Shown here one piece after another: positions 15,406 to 23,097 of a stretch of 64,000 bases of DNA; the stretch's first letter is position 1; the number at the start of each line of letters is the position of its first letter. The notes beneath the pieces are model-generated. The model made no database searches, had not been told where the DNA came from, and was given only the letters and a program-made list of their open reading frames with translations. The translations under genes were made by a program, and so were the position numbers. Source of the stretch: Dactylosporangium vinaceum (GTDB lineage: Bacteria > Actinomycetota > Actinomycetes > Mycobacteriales > Micromonosporaceae). The DNA lies in contig NZ_CP061913.1 of the NCBI RefSeq assembly GCF_019904175.1, forward strand, positions 6,014,001 through 6,078,000, written 5' to 3'.

Positions 15406-17358
15406 TTGCGCAATAACAGGTTCCGTTACGGGGCGTGGCGCGGCGGGCCCGACCCGCTCGCCCCGCCCTACGACGTGCGAGCCGCCGTCGACCAGGTCGG
15501 CCAGGAGGTCCTCGAGGGCGGCAGCCTGCGCGACGCCCTGCGCAACCTGCTGCGCCGGGGGCCCCAGAACGGCCGGGGCCTCGACGACCTCCTCGCCCGG
15601 GCCCGCCGCATGCGCCGCGAGGCCATGCGCCGGGGCCAGCTGGACGGCGCCGTGACCCGGGCGACCCAGCTGCTCGACCAGGCGCTGGCCACCGAGCGCG
15701 CCGCACTCGCGGAGCGCGACGGCGACGACGCCCGATTCGCCGAGGCACAGCTCGACGCCCTCCCGCGCTCGACGGCGCGGGCGGTCTCCGAGCTGTCCGA
15801 ATACCACTGGACCTCTCCGGAGGCCCGGCAGCTGTACGACCAGATCCTCGAGCAGCTGCGCCAGGAGGTGGTCGAGCAGCGCTTCCAGGGCATGCAGCAG
15901 GCCCTGCGCGACCCCGAGGCCCAGGCCGCGATGCGCGAGATGCTCCAGGACCTCAACGGGCTGCTCGCCAAGCACGCCCGGGGCGAGCACACCGACGACG
16001 CGTTCGCCGAGTTCATGAACCGCCACGGCGACTTCTTCCCGGAGAAGCCGGCGAACGTCGACGAGCTGATCGACGCCCTGGCCCGGCGGGCCGCGGCCGG
16101 CGAGCGGCTCATGCGCTCGCTGTCGCCGCAGCAGCGGGCCGAGCTGCAGGACCTCATGGCCCAGTCGCTCGGTGACATGGCCGGGGCGTTCGCCGAGCTC
16201 ACCGACAACCTGCGGGCGCTTCGCCCCAACCTCAACTGGGGCCGGGGCGAGCGGGTCCGGGGTGAGAACGACCTGGGCTACGGCGACGCCGCCGGGGCCC
16301 TGGAGGAGATCGGCGACCTCGACGACCTGCTCGACCAGCTGGGCCAGGAGCACCCCGGGGCCACGCTCGACGACGTGGACGTGGAGGCGGTCGAGCGCCA
16401 GCTCGGCCGGGCCGCCGCCGACGACGTGCGGCGGCTGCGCGAGCTGGAGCAGCAGCTGCGCCGGCAGGGCTGGGTGACCCGGGGGGCCGAGGGGCCCACG
16501 TTGAGCCCGAAAGCGTTGAGACGCCTCGGTGGTACCGCCCTCAGGACGGTCTTCGCCCAGCTGCACGCCGGTCGCCAGGGGCAGCACGACCTGCGCGACG
16601 CGGGTGCGGCCGGTGAGCTGACGGGGGCGTCCCGGCGCTGGCAGTACGGCGACGAGCAGGCCCTCGACGTCGTGCGCACGATCGGCAACGCGGTGCGCCG
16701 GCAGGCCGGCGGCGGCGCGGCGGTCCTGCCGATCGGGCTCGACGTGGAGGACTTCGAGATCGCCGAGACCGAGCGGCGGGTCTCCGCCGCCGTCGCGCTC
16801 TGCGTCGACCTGTCCTTCTCGATGATGGCCGACGGCCGCTGGGGCCCGATGAAGCAGGCCGCCCTGGCCCTGTCGCACCTGGTCGCGACGAGGTTCCCGC
16901 AGGACGCGCTGCAGATCATCGGCTTCGGCCGCTATGCCTCGACGCTGTCGCAGGAGCAGCTCGCGGCGGTCGAGCCCGACATGGTCCAGGGCACCAACCT
17001 GCAGCATGCCCTGAAGCTGGCCGCCCGGCACCTGCGCCGCCACCCGGCGTCGGACCCGGTCGTCCTGGTCGTCACCGACGGGGAGCCGACGGCCCACCTG
17101 CTCGACGACGGCAGCTCGTACTTCATGTGGCCCTCCACCCGTGAGACCGTCCGCGCCACCGTGCACGAGGTCGATCAGCTCACCCGCTACGGGGCGGTGC
17201 TCAACGTCTTCATGCTCGGCGAGGACCCGGGCCTGCGCCGGTTCGTCGACGCGGTCGCCCGCCGCAACGGTGGCCGGGTCTTCACCCCGGACGCCGATGA
17301 CCTGGGCCGGTATGTGATCTCCGACTACATCCGGGCCCGCCGGGGCCGCCGGGGGTGA
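15406..17358 (+). CDS. VWA-domain protein (CoxE-like partner of the MoxR ATPase)
   Basis: Soluble protein of 650 residues. The first 440 residues are helical and charged, with many Gln/Arg/Glu-rich segments and no named domain. A von Willebrand factor A domain follows, with the metal-ion site DLSFS (Asp468, Ser470, Ser472), a conserved threonine region at QGTNLQHAL and VVTDGEPTAHL. The TTG start at 15406 is supported by GGAGG seven bases upstream and by the two-base gap to the ATPase stop, so the two are co-translated. The protein probably binds the AAA+ ring and the client through the VWA metal site; the client is unknown. Confidence 0.88.
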   Translation: MRNNRFRYGAWRGGPDPLAPPYDVRAAVDQVGQEVLEGGSLRDALRNLLRRGPQNGRGLDDLLARARRMRREAMRRGQLDGAVTRATQLLDQALATERAALAERDGDDARFAEAQLDALPRSTARAVSELSEYHWTSPEARQLYDQILEQLRQEVVEQRFQGMQQALRDPEAQAAMREMLQDLNGLLAKHARGEHTDDAFAEFMNRHGDFFPEKPANVDELIDALARRAAAGERLMRSLSPQQRAELQDLMAQSLGDMAGAFAELTDNLRALRPNLNWGRGERVRGENDLGYGDAAGALEEIGDLDDLLDQLGQEHPGATLDDVDVEAVERQLGRAAADDVRRLRELEQQLRRQGWVTRGAEGPTLSPKALRRLGGTALRTVFAQLHAGRQGQHDLRDAGAAGELTGASRRWQYGDEQALDVVRTIGNAVRRQAGGGAAVLPIGLDVEDFEIAETERRVSAAVALCVDLSFSMMADGRWGPMKQAALALSHLVATRFPQDALQIIGFGRYASTLSQEQLAAVEPDMVQGTNLQHALKLAARHLRRHPASDPVVLVVTDGEPTAHLLDDGSSYFMWPSTRETVRATVHEVDQLTRYGAVLNVFMLGEDPGLRRFVDAVARRNGGRVFTPDADDLGRYVISDYIRARRGRRG

Positions 17359-17364
17359 AACCAG

Positions 17365-17391
17365 GTTTGGCGACCGCGGTCGTGGGGGTAC
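17365..17391 (+). promoter_or_regulatory. Stress-sigma (SigB/SigF-type) promoter
   Basis: GTTTGG (17365-17370), 15 bases, then GGGTAC (17386-17391) fits the actinobacterial general-stress promoter consensus (GTTT or GnnT, 14-16 bases, GGGTAC/T). It lies 46 bases upstream of the small membrane-protein ATG, just past the VWA gene stop. Confidence 0.65.
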
Positions 17392-17436
17392 CTACATCAA
17401 CGTAGATCGGTCCCCCCACTCCTCCCGGGAGCTGAA

Positions 17437-17592
17437 ATGATCGTCCTTGGTTTGATCCTGTTCCTCGTCGGTCTGTTCCTGCACGTCGGCATCATCGAGA
17501 CGATCGGGATCGTCCTGCTCATCGTCGGTGCCGTCCTGTGGATTCTCGGTGCGGTGGGCCGCCCGATCGCCGGCCGTCGCCATTACTGGTAA
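17437..17592 (+). CDS. Small DUF6131-like two-helix membrane protein
   Basis: A 51-residue protein beginning MIVLGLILFLVGLFLHVG and ending GRPIAGRRHYW. It consists of two hydrophobic segments (about residues 2-18 and 22-42) joined by a turn, then a short basic tail. This resembles the actinobacterial DUF6131 family, function unknown. Support for a real gene comes from the stress-type promoter 46 bases upstream and a strong intrinsic terminator 24 bases beyond the stop. This makes a self-contained one-gene transcript, probably induced under envelope or osmotic stress; that induction is inference from the promoter. Confidence 0.78.
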   Translation: MIVLGLILFLVGLFLHVGIIETIGIVLLIVGAVLWILGAVGRPIAGRRHYW

Positions 17593-17615
17593 GTACGTGA
17601 GCGGATAAGCGTCCC

Positions 17616-17647
17616 GAAAAAAGGGCCGGCGCCAGCCGGCCCTTTTT
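17616..17647. terminator. Strong intrinsic terminator (bidirectional)
   Basis: Stem GGGCCGGC / GCCGGCCC with a four-base loop, flanked by six A on the left and five T on the right. This is an unusually canonical rho-independent terminator for such GC-rich DNA. It closes the small DUF6131-like transcript. Confidence 0.9.
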
Positions 17648-17704
17648 CTGTGCATTGACAATATGGCCACACGGCCCTACGGTAAGGGCGATGGGCCGCA
17701 AATC

Positions 17705-17730
17705 TTTGTGCATTCCCGGATGTGCACAAA
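17705..17730. promoter_or_regulatory. Dyad TTTGTGCA-N10-TGCACAAA
   Basis: Eight-base arms at 17705-17712 and 17723-17730 form a perfect dyad in the gap after the terminator. The same half-site recurs as TTGTGCA-N11-TGCACAA at 20582-20606. It looks like a regulator binding site upstream of the 17854 gene; no regulator is assigned. Confidence 0.45.
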
Positions 17731-17807
17731 TGGTCTTTGGGTTCCGCACGGATTCGCAGGCTTTCGATCTCCGTTCCATGCTTGCGGCGGTGCAACGATC
17801 TCCGGCG

Positions 17808-17828
17808 GCGCACGGACCGTCCGTGCGC
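17808..17828. repeat. Nine-base palindrome with three-base loop upstream of 17854
   Basis: GCGCACGGA at 17808-17816 and TCCGTGCGC at 17820-17828 form a compact perfect hairpin ending 25 bases before the next ATG. It may be an operator or an mRNA leader structure; nothing more can be said from sequence. The rest of the 17648-17853 gap shows no gene. Confidence 0.45.
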
Positions 17829-17853
17829 GGCACATGGTGATCGGAGGAGCGTC

Positions 17854-18150
17854 ATGACACGACGCAGACCTGCCGCCCCGGCCCGGCCGGGCGGCGCCCA
17901 GCCGCCCGGCCGCGGGCTCGTCGAGGCGGTGCTCGGCCTGGCCGCCCTGGCCGCCGTGTTCGGCCTGGCCACGCTGGCCCTCTCGGCCGGGCTGCCCGCC
18001 GCCAGCATCGCCGCCCTGGTCGCGGCCGTCACGGCGGCGGCCGGTGGGCTCGTGGCAAGCATCCGGCGGGGCACCGCGGGCCCGCGGCCGGAGGACAACG
18101 AAGTGGGGGCCTCCCGCGGCAACGGAAGGCCCCCGTCCCGGGACCGCTGA
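17854..18150 (+). CDS. Hypothetical small membrane protein
   Basis: Unrecognised 98-residue protein. A basic, Pro-rich start (MTRRRPAAPARPGG) is followed by two Ala/Leu-rich hydrophobic stretches (about 22-43 and 47-67), and the tail is polar and basic. The ATG follows GGAGGAG at good spacing, which is the best evidence that it is translated. It lies downstream of two inverted repeats that may control it. No homologous family comes to mind. Confidence 0.6.
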   Translation: MTRRRPAAPARPGGAQPPGRGLVEAVLGLAALAAVFGLATLALSAGLPAASIAALVAAVTAAAGGLVASIRRGTAGPRPEDNEVGASRGNGRPPSRDR

Positions 18151-18180
18151 ACCCTGGTGCGGGGCCGGCCGGGAGTCGGC

Positions 18181-18236
18181 GTGAATGCCGCGACGTTACC
18201 GCATGGTTGCGCTCGGCCACAGGTCTCGGCATTCAC
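18181..18236. repeat. Ten-base inverted repeat GTGAATGCCG, 36-base spacing
   Basis: GTGAATGCCG at 18181-18190 and CGGCATTCAC at 18227-18236 are perfect reverse complements. They lie in the 292-base gap between 18150 and 18443 that contains no gene, and probably belong to the control region of the membrane HTH protein. The wide spacing suits two operator half-sites or a DNA loop as well as a long hairpin. Confidence 0.4.
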
Positions 18237-18442
18237 GATCGTATTTTCATGCGTTTCAAGTAGCGCGACGGGTCGATGCGGTGGCACGATTCCCGGCAGC
18301 CGGGCGGCGCCGGTCGGCGGCAACCGCCGGCGTGCACCCCAACACCGGTGAATGAACCGCTGAACCCGTCCGGGCCGCGCCCTGCCGCAATTGCCGGCAG
18401 GGCGCCGGTCCGCCTCATCCCGCGAAAGCGAGCTGAGCAGCC

Positions 18443-19912
18443 ATGGCCGCCACCACCGCCGGGCCCGACGACGCCGAAGAACGGCGCCGCGGCCGCCGGC
18501 ACAACGCAATCCACGGCTTCACCGCCGGCGCCGAATGGGCCCGGCTCCTGCGCGCGGAACTCAAACGGGCCGGCGAACCCACCCGCCGGGAAATGGAGAA
18601 GCGCACCCACTACAGCGCCAGCATCTTCTCCGCCGCCGACAGCGGCCGCAGCCTCGCCACCTGGAAGCACAGCGAGGCGTACCTGCGGGCCTGCGACGTC
18701 CCCGACGAGGATCTGCCCGCATGGCAGCACCGCCACGCCGGGTACGCCGCCGCGGAGACCCTCCGGCACCCGCCCCTCGACCACCTGCGCACCCGGGCCG
18801 ACGTCCGCCCGGCCGTGCTGCAGATGCTGCACGGGCTCGGCCTGGACCTCGCGGCCTGCGCCGGCCGCGGCCTCGGCGTCATCCCGGACTGCGTCCCCGA
18901 CGCCGTGCCCGGCCCGGTCCCGGCGGCCGCGGAACTGCTCGACCCGCAGCGGTTCGGGGAGCGGGTCCTCGCCTGGATCGTCTACCTCGCCGGCGGCTAC
19001 GACACCGACGTGCGGTACTGGGTCGCCCGCTGGCGCGACCTGCCCGAGCCGCCGGTGCCGACCGGACCGGCCGAGCCGCCCGCCCTCGCCCCGCCGCCGG
19101 CCCGGCGCACCCTGGCGCTGCTGCTCGTCGGCGCGACGGCCGTGGTCGTCGGCGTGGTGGCCGGGGCGCTGTACCTCTCCGGGCACCGCGGCACCGCGGC
19201 CCTGGCCGGGCGTGGGTCCGCATCGCCGCCGCCCGCCCTGGGGCCCGCGGCCGACAGCGGACCGGCGGGGGAGACGCTCCTCGGACTCGCTGAGCAGGCC
19301 GAGCGGGCCACGGCCGCGCCGGAGGCCCGGTACCGCTGCGTGCACCGCGCCGACTGGACCGTCGACGCCACCGACCCGCGGGCCCGCGAGACCCGCACCG
19401 ACGAGCGGCTCTGCTGGGCCAACGATGGTCCCGGCCGTCGGCTCGGCACCGTCAACGGCCGCGACCCGCACACCGAGCGGCTGGCGCCCGGCGCGCCACC
19501 CGGGTCGCCGCCCGCCCCGGGCACCGACCCGCAGGCCCTGTACGCGGCCGCCCTGAACCGGCGCCCGAAGCCCGACGGGGACGCCCGCCCGCTGCTGTAC
19601 TGCCTCGACCTCGCCGACACCTATCCCCTGACCCCGGCCCAGCGCGGCGCCGTGCTGCGCATGCTCGCGGCGCGCGACGGGCTCGTGCTGCGGGGTCAGG
19701 GCTTCGACCGCCTCGGCCGGGCCGGGCTCGCGATAAGCGCCGACGGCGCCGCGGGCAAGCGGGTCACGCTCCTGCTCGACCAGCAGACCGGCGACCTGCT
19801 CGGCGGGCAGATCGTCACGGGCGTGCCGCTGGCGGCCGGGCAGACCAACACCGAGGACGTCGCCTACGCGGAGTCCGGCTGGTTCGCGGACCTGCCCGAC
19901 GCCGACCGCTGA
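18443..19912 (+). CDS. Membrane-anchored HTH protein with extracytoplasmic sensor domain
   Basis: Protein of 489 residues. The N-terminal 90 residues resemble the actinobacterial XRE-like helix-turn-helix group (MEKRTHYSASIFSAADSGR, then TWKHSEAYLRACDV). A variable linker leads to one strong transmembrane helix near residues 218-245 (TLALLLVGATAVVVGVVAGA). The extracytoplasmic part has two Cys-containing segments (RYRCVHRADWTVDA and ERLCWANDG) and a C-terminal fold resembling CU044_5270-type domains. This is the layout of a one-component transmembrane regulator that senses outside and binds DNA inside. No target is known. The ATG at 18443 lacks a strong ribosome site. Confidence 0.72.
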   Translation: MAATTAGPDDAEERRRGRRHNAIHGFTAGAEWARLLRAELKRAGEPTRREMEKRTHYSASIFSAADSGRSLATWKHSEAYLRACDVPDEDLPAWQHRHAGYAAAETLRHPPLDHLRTRADVRPAVLQMLHGLGLDLAACAGRGLGVIPDCVPDAVPGPVPAAAELLDPQRFGERVLAWIVYLAGGYDTDVRYWVARWRDLPEPPVPTGPAEPPALAPPPARRTLALLLVGATAVVVGVVAGALYLSGHRGTAALAGRGSASPPPALGPAADSGPAGETLLGLAEQAERATAAPEARYRCVHRADWTVDATDPRARETRTDERLCWANDGPGRRLGTVNGRDPHTERLAPGAPPGSPPAPGTDPQALYAAALNRRPKPDGDARPLLYCLDLADTYPLTPAQRGAVLRMLAARDGLVLRGQGFDRLGRAGLAISADGAAGKRVTLLLDQQTGDLLGGQIVTGVPLAAGQTNTEDVAYAESGWFADLPDADR

Positions 19913-20016
19913 GTCGGCGCACCGGACGGTTCGCCGCCCCGCGCCGTCCGCGCCGCGGCCCGGCCGGAAGCCCCGCCCGGGCGGCTGCGGCGGATCGCGG
20001 CCGGCGTGCGGGCGGG

Positions 20017-20475
20017 TCAGCAGTAGCGGTACACCTCCGTCGCGCGGTTGCGGCCGGCGCCCGCGTCGCCGAGCGCCCGCGCGCCGGCGCTGATCTGGAA
20101 CAGGCCGGCGCCCGTGTCGAGGAACTGCACCGAGCCGCGCGACAGGTTGTAGAACGCCGACTCGACCCGGTCCTGCCAGCCCCACCAGGCCAGGCTCTGC
20201 CAGCCGCAGTCGCTGAGCTTGCCGCGCGGGTAGCCGTAGTCGGGCCGGTCGTAGAAGCAGTACCACCCCGACGGGCAGTCGACGAGGGCGTCGGCGCGCG
20301 GCGGGGCGTGCAGGGTCACCACGAAGGTGCCGCCGCCGTAGAGGATGTCGCCGCCGGCGATCCGGCCGCCGGGGTGCGCGGTCAGGTAGGCGGCGGTGTC
20401 CGCGGCGACCGGCACCGCGGCCGCGGCGGCCCCGGCCAGTGCGAGCGCCGCGAGCATGCGCAGGATGTGAGCCAT
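20017..20475 (-). CDS. Secreted peptidase inhibitor family I36 protein
   Basis: Exported protein of 152 residues. An Ala/Leu signal peptide (ILRMLAALALAGAAAAAVPVAA) is followed by a region rich in Gly and Tyr. The C-terminal domain has the I36 (beta-gamma-crystallin-like) signature CPSGWYCFYDRPDYGYPRGK, a second Cys at LSDCGWQS, and WQDRVESAFYNLS. Streptomyces members inhibit metalloproteases. The ATG at 20475 is chosen because a longer frame upstream has no signal-like structure. It is convergent with the HTH gene. Its promoter must lie in the 190-base gap towards 20667. Confidence 0.82.
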   Translation of the reverse strand: MAHILRMLAALALAGAAAAAVPVAADTAAYLTAHPGGRIAGGDILYGGGTFVVTLHAPPRADALVDCPSGWYCFYDRPDYGYPRGKLSDCGWQSLAWWGWQDRVESAFYNLSRGSVQFLDTGAGLFQISAGARALGDAGAGRNRATEVYRYC

Positions 20476-20581
20476 GGTGCTGACCGTAAGTGACGGTGCC
20501 GCTACGTAGTCGATCCACTTCAAATGGTGACATGAGTGAATGTGTGGGCAGCGTGCCGCCGGTGCGTGCGGTCCCGGAGAT

Positions 20582-20606
20582 TTGTGCAAAGGTGCTGCCT
20601 GCACAA
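20582..20606. promoter_or_regulatory. Dyad TTGTGCA-N11-TGCACAA
   Basis: Second copy of the half-site seen at 17705-17730, here upstream of the I36 gene (107-131 bases before its ATG). Arms are 20582-20588 and 20600-20606. The recurrence of arm and spacing suggests a common regulator. Confidence 0.45.
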
Positions 20607-20648
20607 TTCGGCGGGGGAAGGATCGTACGGACCGTAACGGTCGGCCGA

Positions 20649-20663
20649 TCTGCAACTTGCAGA
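20649..20663. promoter_or_regulatory. Palindrome TCTGCAACTTGCAGA
   Basis: Perfect seven-one-seven palindrome just beyond the TPR gene stop, sharing the core TGCAASTTGCA with the site at 2558-2570. Each lies upstream of a secreted-protein gene, although this copy is about 175 bases from the I36 start. Confidence 0.35.
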
Positions 20664-20667
20664 CCGC

Positions 20668-22521
20668 TCAGCGGCGGCCGAACCAGCGCCGTTTCCGTGG
20701 CGGCTGCGGCGGTGGCGGCGGGGCAGGCGCGCGCCGGGGCGCTTCGGGCTCGTCGGCCCGGCTGAGCAGGTCGCGGGCGAGCGTGGCGACCTCGGGGATC
20801 ATGTCCGGGGTGGCCAGGGCCAGGGTGGCCAGTGACTCGCGGATCGTCACGACCCGGTGCCGCGACTGCTGCATCGCCGCGACGAACCGCCGCCCGACCG
20901 CCTCACGGACCTCCCCCCGGCAGGCCGGGTCCAGCCAGGCGGCCACGACGAGCCCGAACACGGCGGCCTCGGTCGTCCAGTCCTCGACGCCGAACGCGAT
21001 GCCGGTGAGCAGCTCCCGCGACCGGGTGGTGTCGCCGGGCTCGACCCCGGCCCGCAGCTCCTCGCAGTGCAGCAGGCCGAGGCAGGCGAACGTCTGCGCC
21101 GCCCGCTCCCACACCCCGTCCGGCAGCCCCGGGTCGGTGCCGGCCGGTGGATGGACCAGCAGCGCGACAAGCTCGTCGGCGGGGAGCTGGCCGAGCGGCA
21201 GCGCCCGGTCGTAGGCGGCGACCGGGTTCGCCCAGCGCGGCCAGGCGACACCCCGCAGCAGCTCCAGCGACTGCCGATCCGGCGGGGGTACCGCGGGTGC
21301 CGCGCGCAGCCCCGAGTAGTGCCACAGCACCCGCCCGCCGGGCCGCTGGGGCTGGACCATGTCCCGCGGCGGATCGCCCTCGATGGTGAGGGTGAGGCCG
21401 GGCAGCTCGCGGTGGACGACCCGCAGCGCGCTCGGTACCTCCAGGGCGGACACGGTCGCCGTGCCCTTCATCGCCCGGCTGTCCCGCGGGATCTGGTGCA
21501 GCAGGTTGATGACCGACTCGGCGGGGCGGTCGACCGACGACAGCCACGGCCGCCCGTGGCAGGCGGCGTCGAGGTCGGTGTGCTCGTGGCTGTTGACGGG
21601 GTGCTCGCGCAGGAAGTCGACGAGGGCGACCAGGTGGCGCACGTCCCCGTCGCGCCGGAAGCGCAGCCGGGCCGCGGTGTGCACGGCGCAGTCGTAGTCG
21701 GGCGCCCGGCGGATCGCGGCGTCGAGCAGGTCCAGGGCCTCGTCGAGGCGGCCGGCCTCGGCGAGCCAGTTGGCCATGTCCGCGCACAGGTCGACCTCGT
21801 CCGGCTGGGCCTGCCACGCCTGGTGCATCACCTGCAGGGCCTGGTCGAGCTTCCCGTCGGCCTTGAGGGCGTAGGCGTACCAGACGGCGGTGAGCTTGTC
21901 GGGGCGCAGCCGGTATCCGTGCCCGCCCCACCGCACCGCCTCGGCCAGCGCGCCCGGGGCGATCGCGGTGAACCGGCGGGCCAGGCCGGCCGCGGCGCCG
22001 TGCAGCAGCGCGTTGCCGGGGTGGGCCGTGCAGGCCCGGCGGGCCAGGTCGAGGTACACCTCATTGGCCCGGGCGACGGCCGGCTCGGCCGGGTCGCCGA
22101 GGCCGGACATGGCCGCGACGAACAGCCGGGCGAGATGCTCGGGGTCGAGCCGGCGCGGCTCGAGGGCGCGGACCCAGCTGACGTCGGCCCACGGCTGGGC
22201 GGGGTCGAACCGGGTGGCCTGGGCCAGCATCCGCAGCCCGCCGATCGGGTCGTGCCGGCCCTGGAGGTGGGCCCGGGCGACGACGTTGCCGATGAACGCG
22301 GGCTGCTCGACGGGGAACAGCGCGATCGCGCCCTCGTCGCCGGCCCGGGCGGCGAGCGCGGCGAGGAGCTCGTGGACCTCGGGGAGCCCCGGAGCGAGCG
22401 CGATGGCCCCGGCGACGTGGCCGGCGGTGTGCGGCAGGTCGCCGTCGGCGAGCGCGACGCGGGCCAGGGACAGCTCACCGTGGGCCTGCGCGATCGGGTC
22501 GGCGCGCTGCTCGTCGGTCAC
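20668..22521 (-). CDS. TPR-repeat protein of unknown role
   Basis: Soluble 617-residue protein. TPR-like helical pairs are visible near the start (SLARVALADGDLPHTAGHVAGAIALAPGLPEVHELLAAL) and in the middle (WYAYALKADGKLDQALQVMHQAW, ANWLAEAGRLDEALDLLDAAIRRAPD). The C-terminal third is helical without clear repeats and ends in a Pro-rich and strongly basic tail (PPPPQPPRKRRWFGRR). The GTG start at 22521 overlaps the stop of the MarR gene as GTGA, so it is translated with the regulator; much longer readings are spurious. Coupling to a MarR repressor suggests a role in the same stress or efflux response, which is inference. Confidence 0.75.
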   Translation of the reverse strand: MTDEQRADPIAQAHGELSLARVALADGDLPHTAGHVAGAIALAPGLPEVHELLAALAARAGDEGAIALFPVEQPAFIGNVVARAHLQGRHDPIGGLRMLAQATRFDPAQPWADVSWVRALEPRRLDPEHLARLFVAAMSGLGDPAEPAVARANEVYLDLARRACTAHPGNALLHGAAAGLARRFTAIAPGALAEAVRWGGHGYRLRPDKLTAVWYAYALKADGKLDQALQVMHQAWQAQPDEVDLCADMANWLAEAGRLDEALDLLDAAIRRAPDYDCAVHTAARLRFRRDGDVRHLVALVDFLREHPVNSHEHTDLDAACHGRPWLSSVDRPAESVINLLHQIPRDSRAMKGTATVSALEVPSALRVVHRELPGLTLTIEGDPPRDMVQPQRPGGRVLWHYSGLRAAPAVPPPDRQSLELLRGVAWPRWANPVAAYDRALPLGQLPADELVALLVHPPAGTDPGLPDGVWERAAQTFACLGLLHCEELRAGVEPGDTTRSRELLTGIAFGVEDWTTEAAVFGLVVAAWLDPACRGEVREAVGRRFVAAMQQSRHRVVTIRESLATLALATPDMIPEVATLARDLLSRADEPEAPRRAPAPPPPPQPPRKRRWFGRR

Positions 22522-23006
22522 TGCGTGAGCGTATTGCGTTTGACCCCCTTGCCGTGACCCGCCCCGTGTGCCCGGTTTCGGGAGTCGACGTTCGCGGTCA
22601 TCGCGGTGAGGACGGCCGGGAGCCCGGCGGCGGTCGCGGGGTCGAGCCCGGCGACCGTCTCGTCGGCGAGCTCGCACCACAGCGCCTTCACCGCGCCGGC
22701 GAGGTCCCGGCCGGCGTCGGTGAGCTCGACGACGGTGGCCCGCCTGTCGGTGGGGGCGGGCGTGCGCCGGATGTGCCCGGACGCCTCCAGCTTCTTCACC
22801 ATCAGCGTGACGCTCGGCGGCTCGCAGCCCAGGGCGTCGCTGAGCTGGGCCTGGATTCGCGGGCCGGTGCGGTCGAGCTCGAGCAGCAGCGCCTCCTGGC
22901 CGGGGTGCAGGCCGAGCGGTGCGAGCAGCGCGGCGGCCCGGGCCCGGTGGCGCAGGCTCAGCAGCCGGATGGCCTGGTTGAGCGCGTCGGCGGTGGCGAA
23001 GTCCAA
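22518..23006 (-). CDS. MarR-family repressor
   Basis: Winged-helix regulator of 162 residues. The DNA-binding part reads IQAQLSDALGCEPPSVTLMVKKLEASGHIRRTPAPTDRRATVVELTDAGRDL, the classic MarR helix-turn-helix and wing (about residues 51-104). The TTG at 23006, behind GGGAG, is the likely start. It diverges from an MFS pump gene across a short gap filled by two abutting palindromes, so it very probably represses both itself and the pump until a ligand binds. It is translationally coupled to the downstream TPR gene. Confidence 0.92.
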   Translation of the reverse strand: MDFATADALNQAIRLLSLRHRARAAALLAPLGLHPGQEALLLELDRTGPRIQAQLSDALGCEPPSVTLMVKKLEASGHIRRTPAPTDRRATVVELTDAGRDLAGAVKALWCELADETVAGLDPATAAGLPAVLTAMTANVDSRNRAHGAGHGKGVKRNTLTQ

Positions 23007-23032
23007 CGGGGCTCCCGATGACGTGGGGCGGC

Positions 23033-23072
23033 TTGACAGAAATAGTTATGCGCATAACGTTATGCGCATAAC
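23033..23072. promoter_or_regulatory. MFS promoter with double MarR operator
   Basis: TTGACA at 23033-23038 and TAACGT at 23055-23060 give a 16-base spaced promoter for the pump. Two head-to-tail copies of the perfect palindrome GTTATGCGCATAAC occupy 23045-23058 and 23059-23072 and cover the -10 box. The layout is that of a MarR-type repression site serving both divergent genes. Confidence 0.85.
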
Positions 23073-23097
23073 TAATCCTACACCGGGGAGCCGCAAG

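Noticed and set aside
22522..23055. Upstream extension of the TPR gene
   Set aside because: It is antisense-like Pro/Arg-rich sequence in the MarR gene in another frame; the GTGA overlap gives a better start.
23062..23097. ATG start of the MFS pump inside the operator
   Set aside because: No ribosome site, and it would make the operator coding; the GTG at 23098 has GGGGAG.
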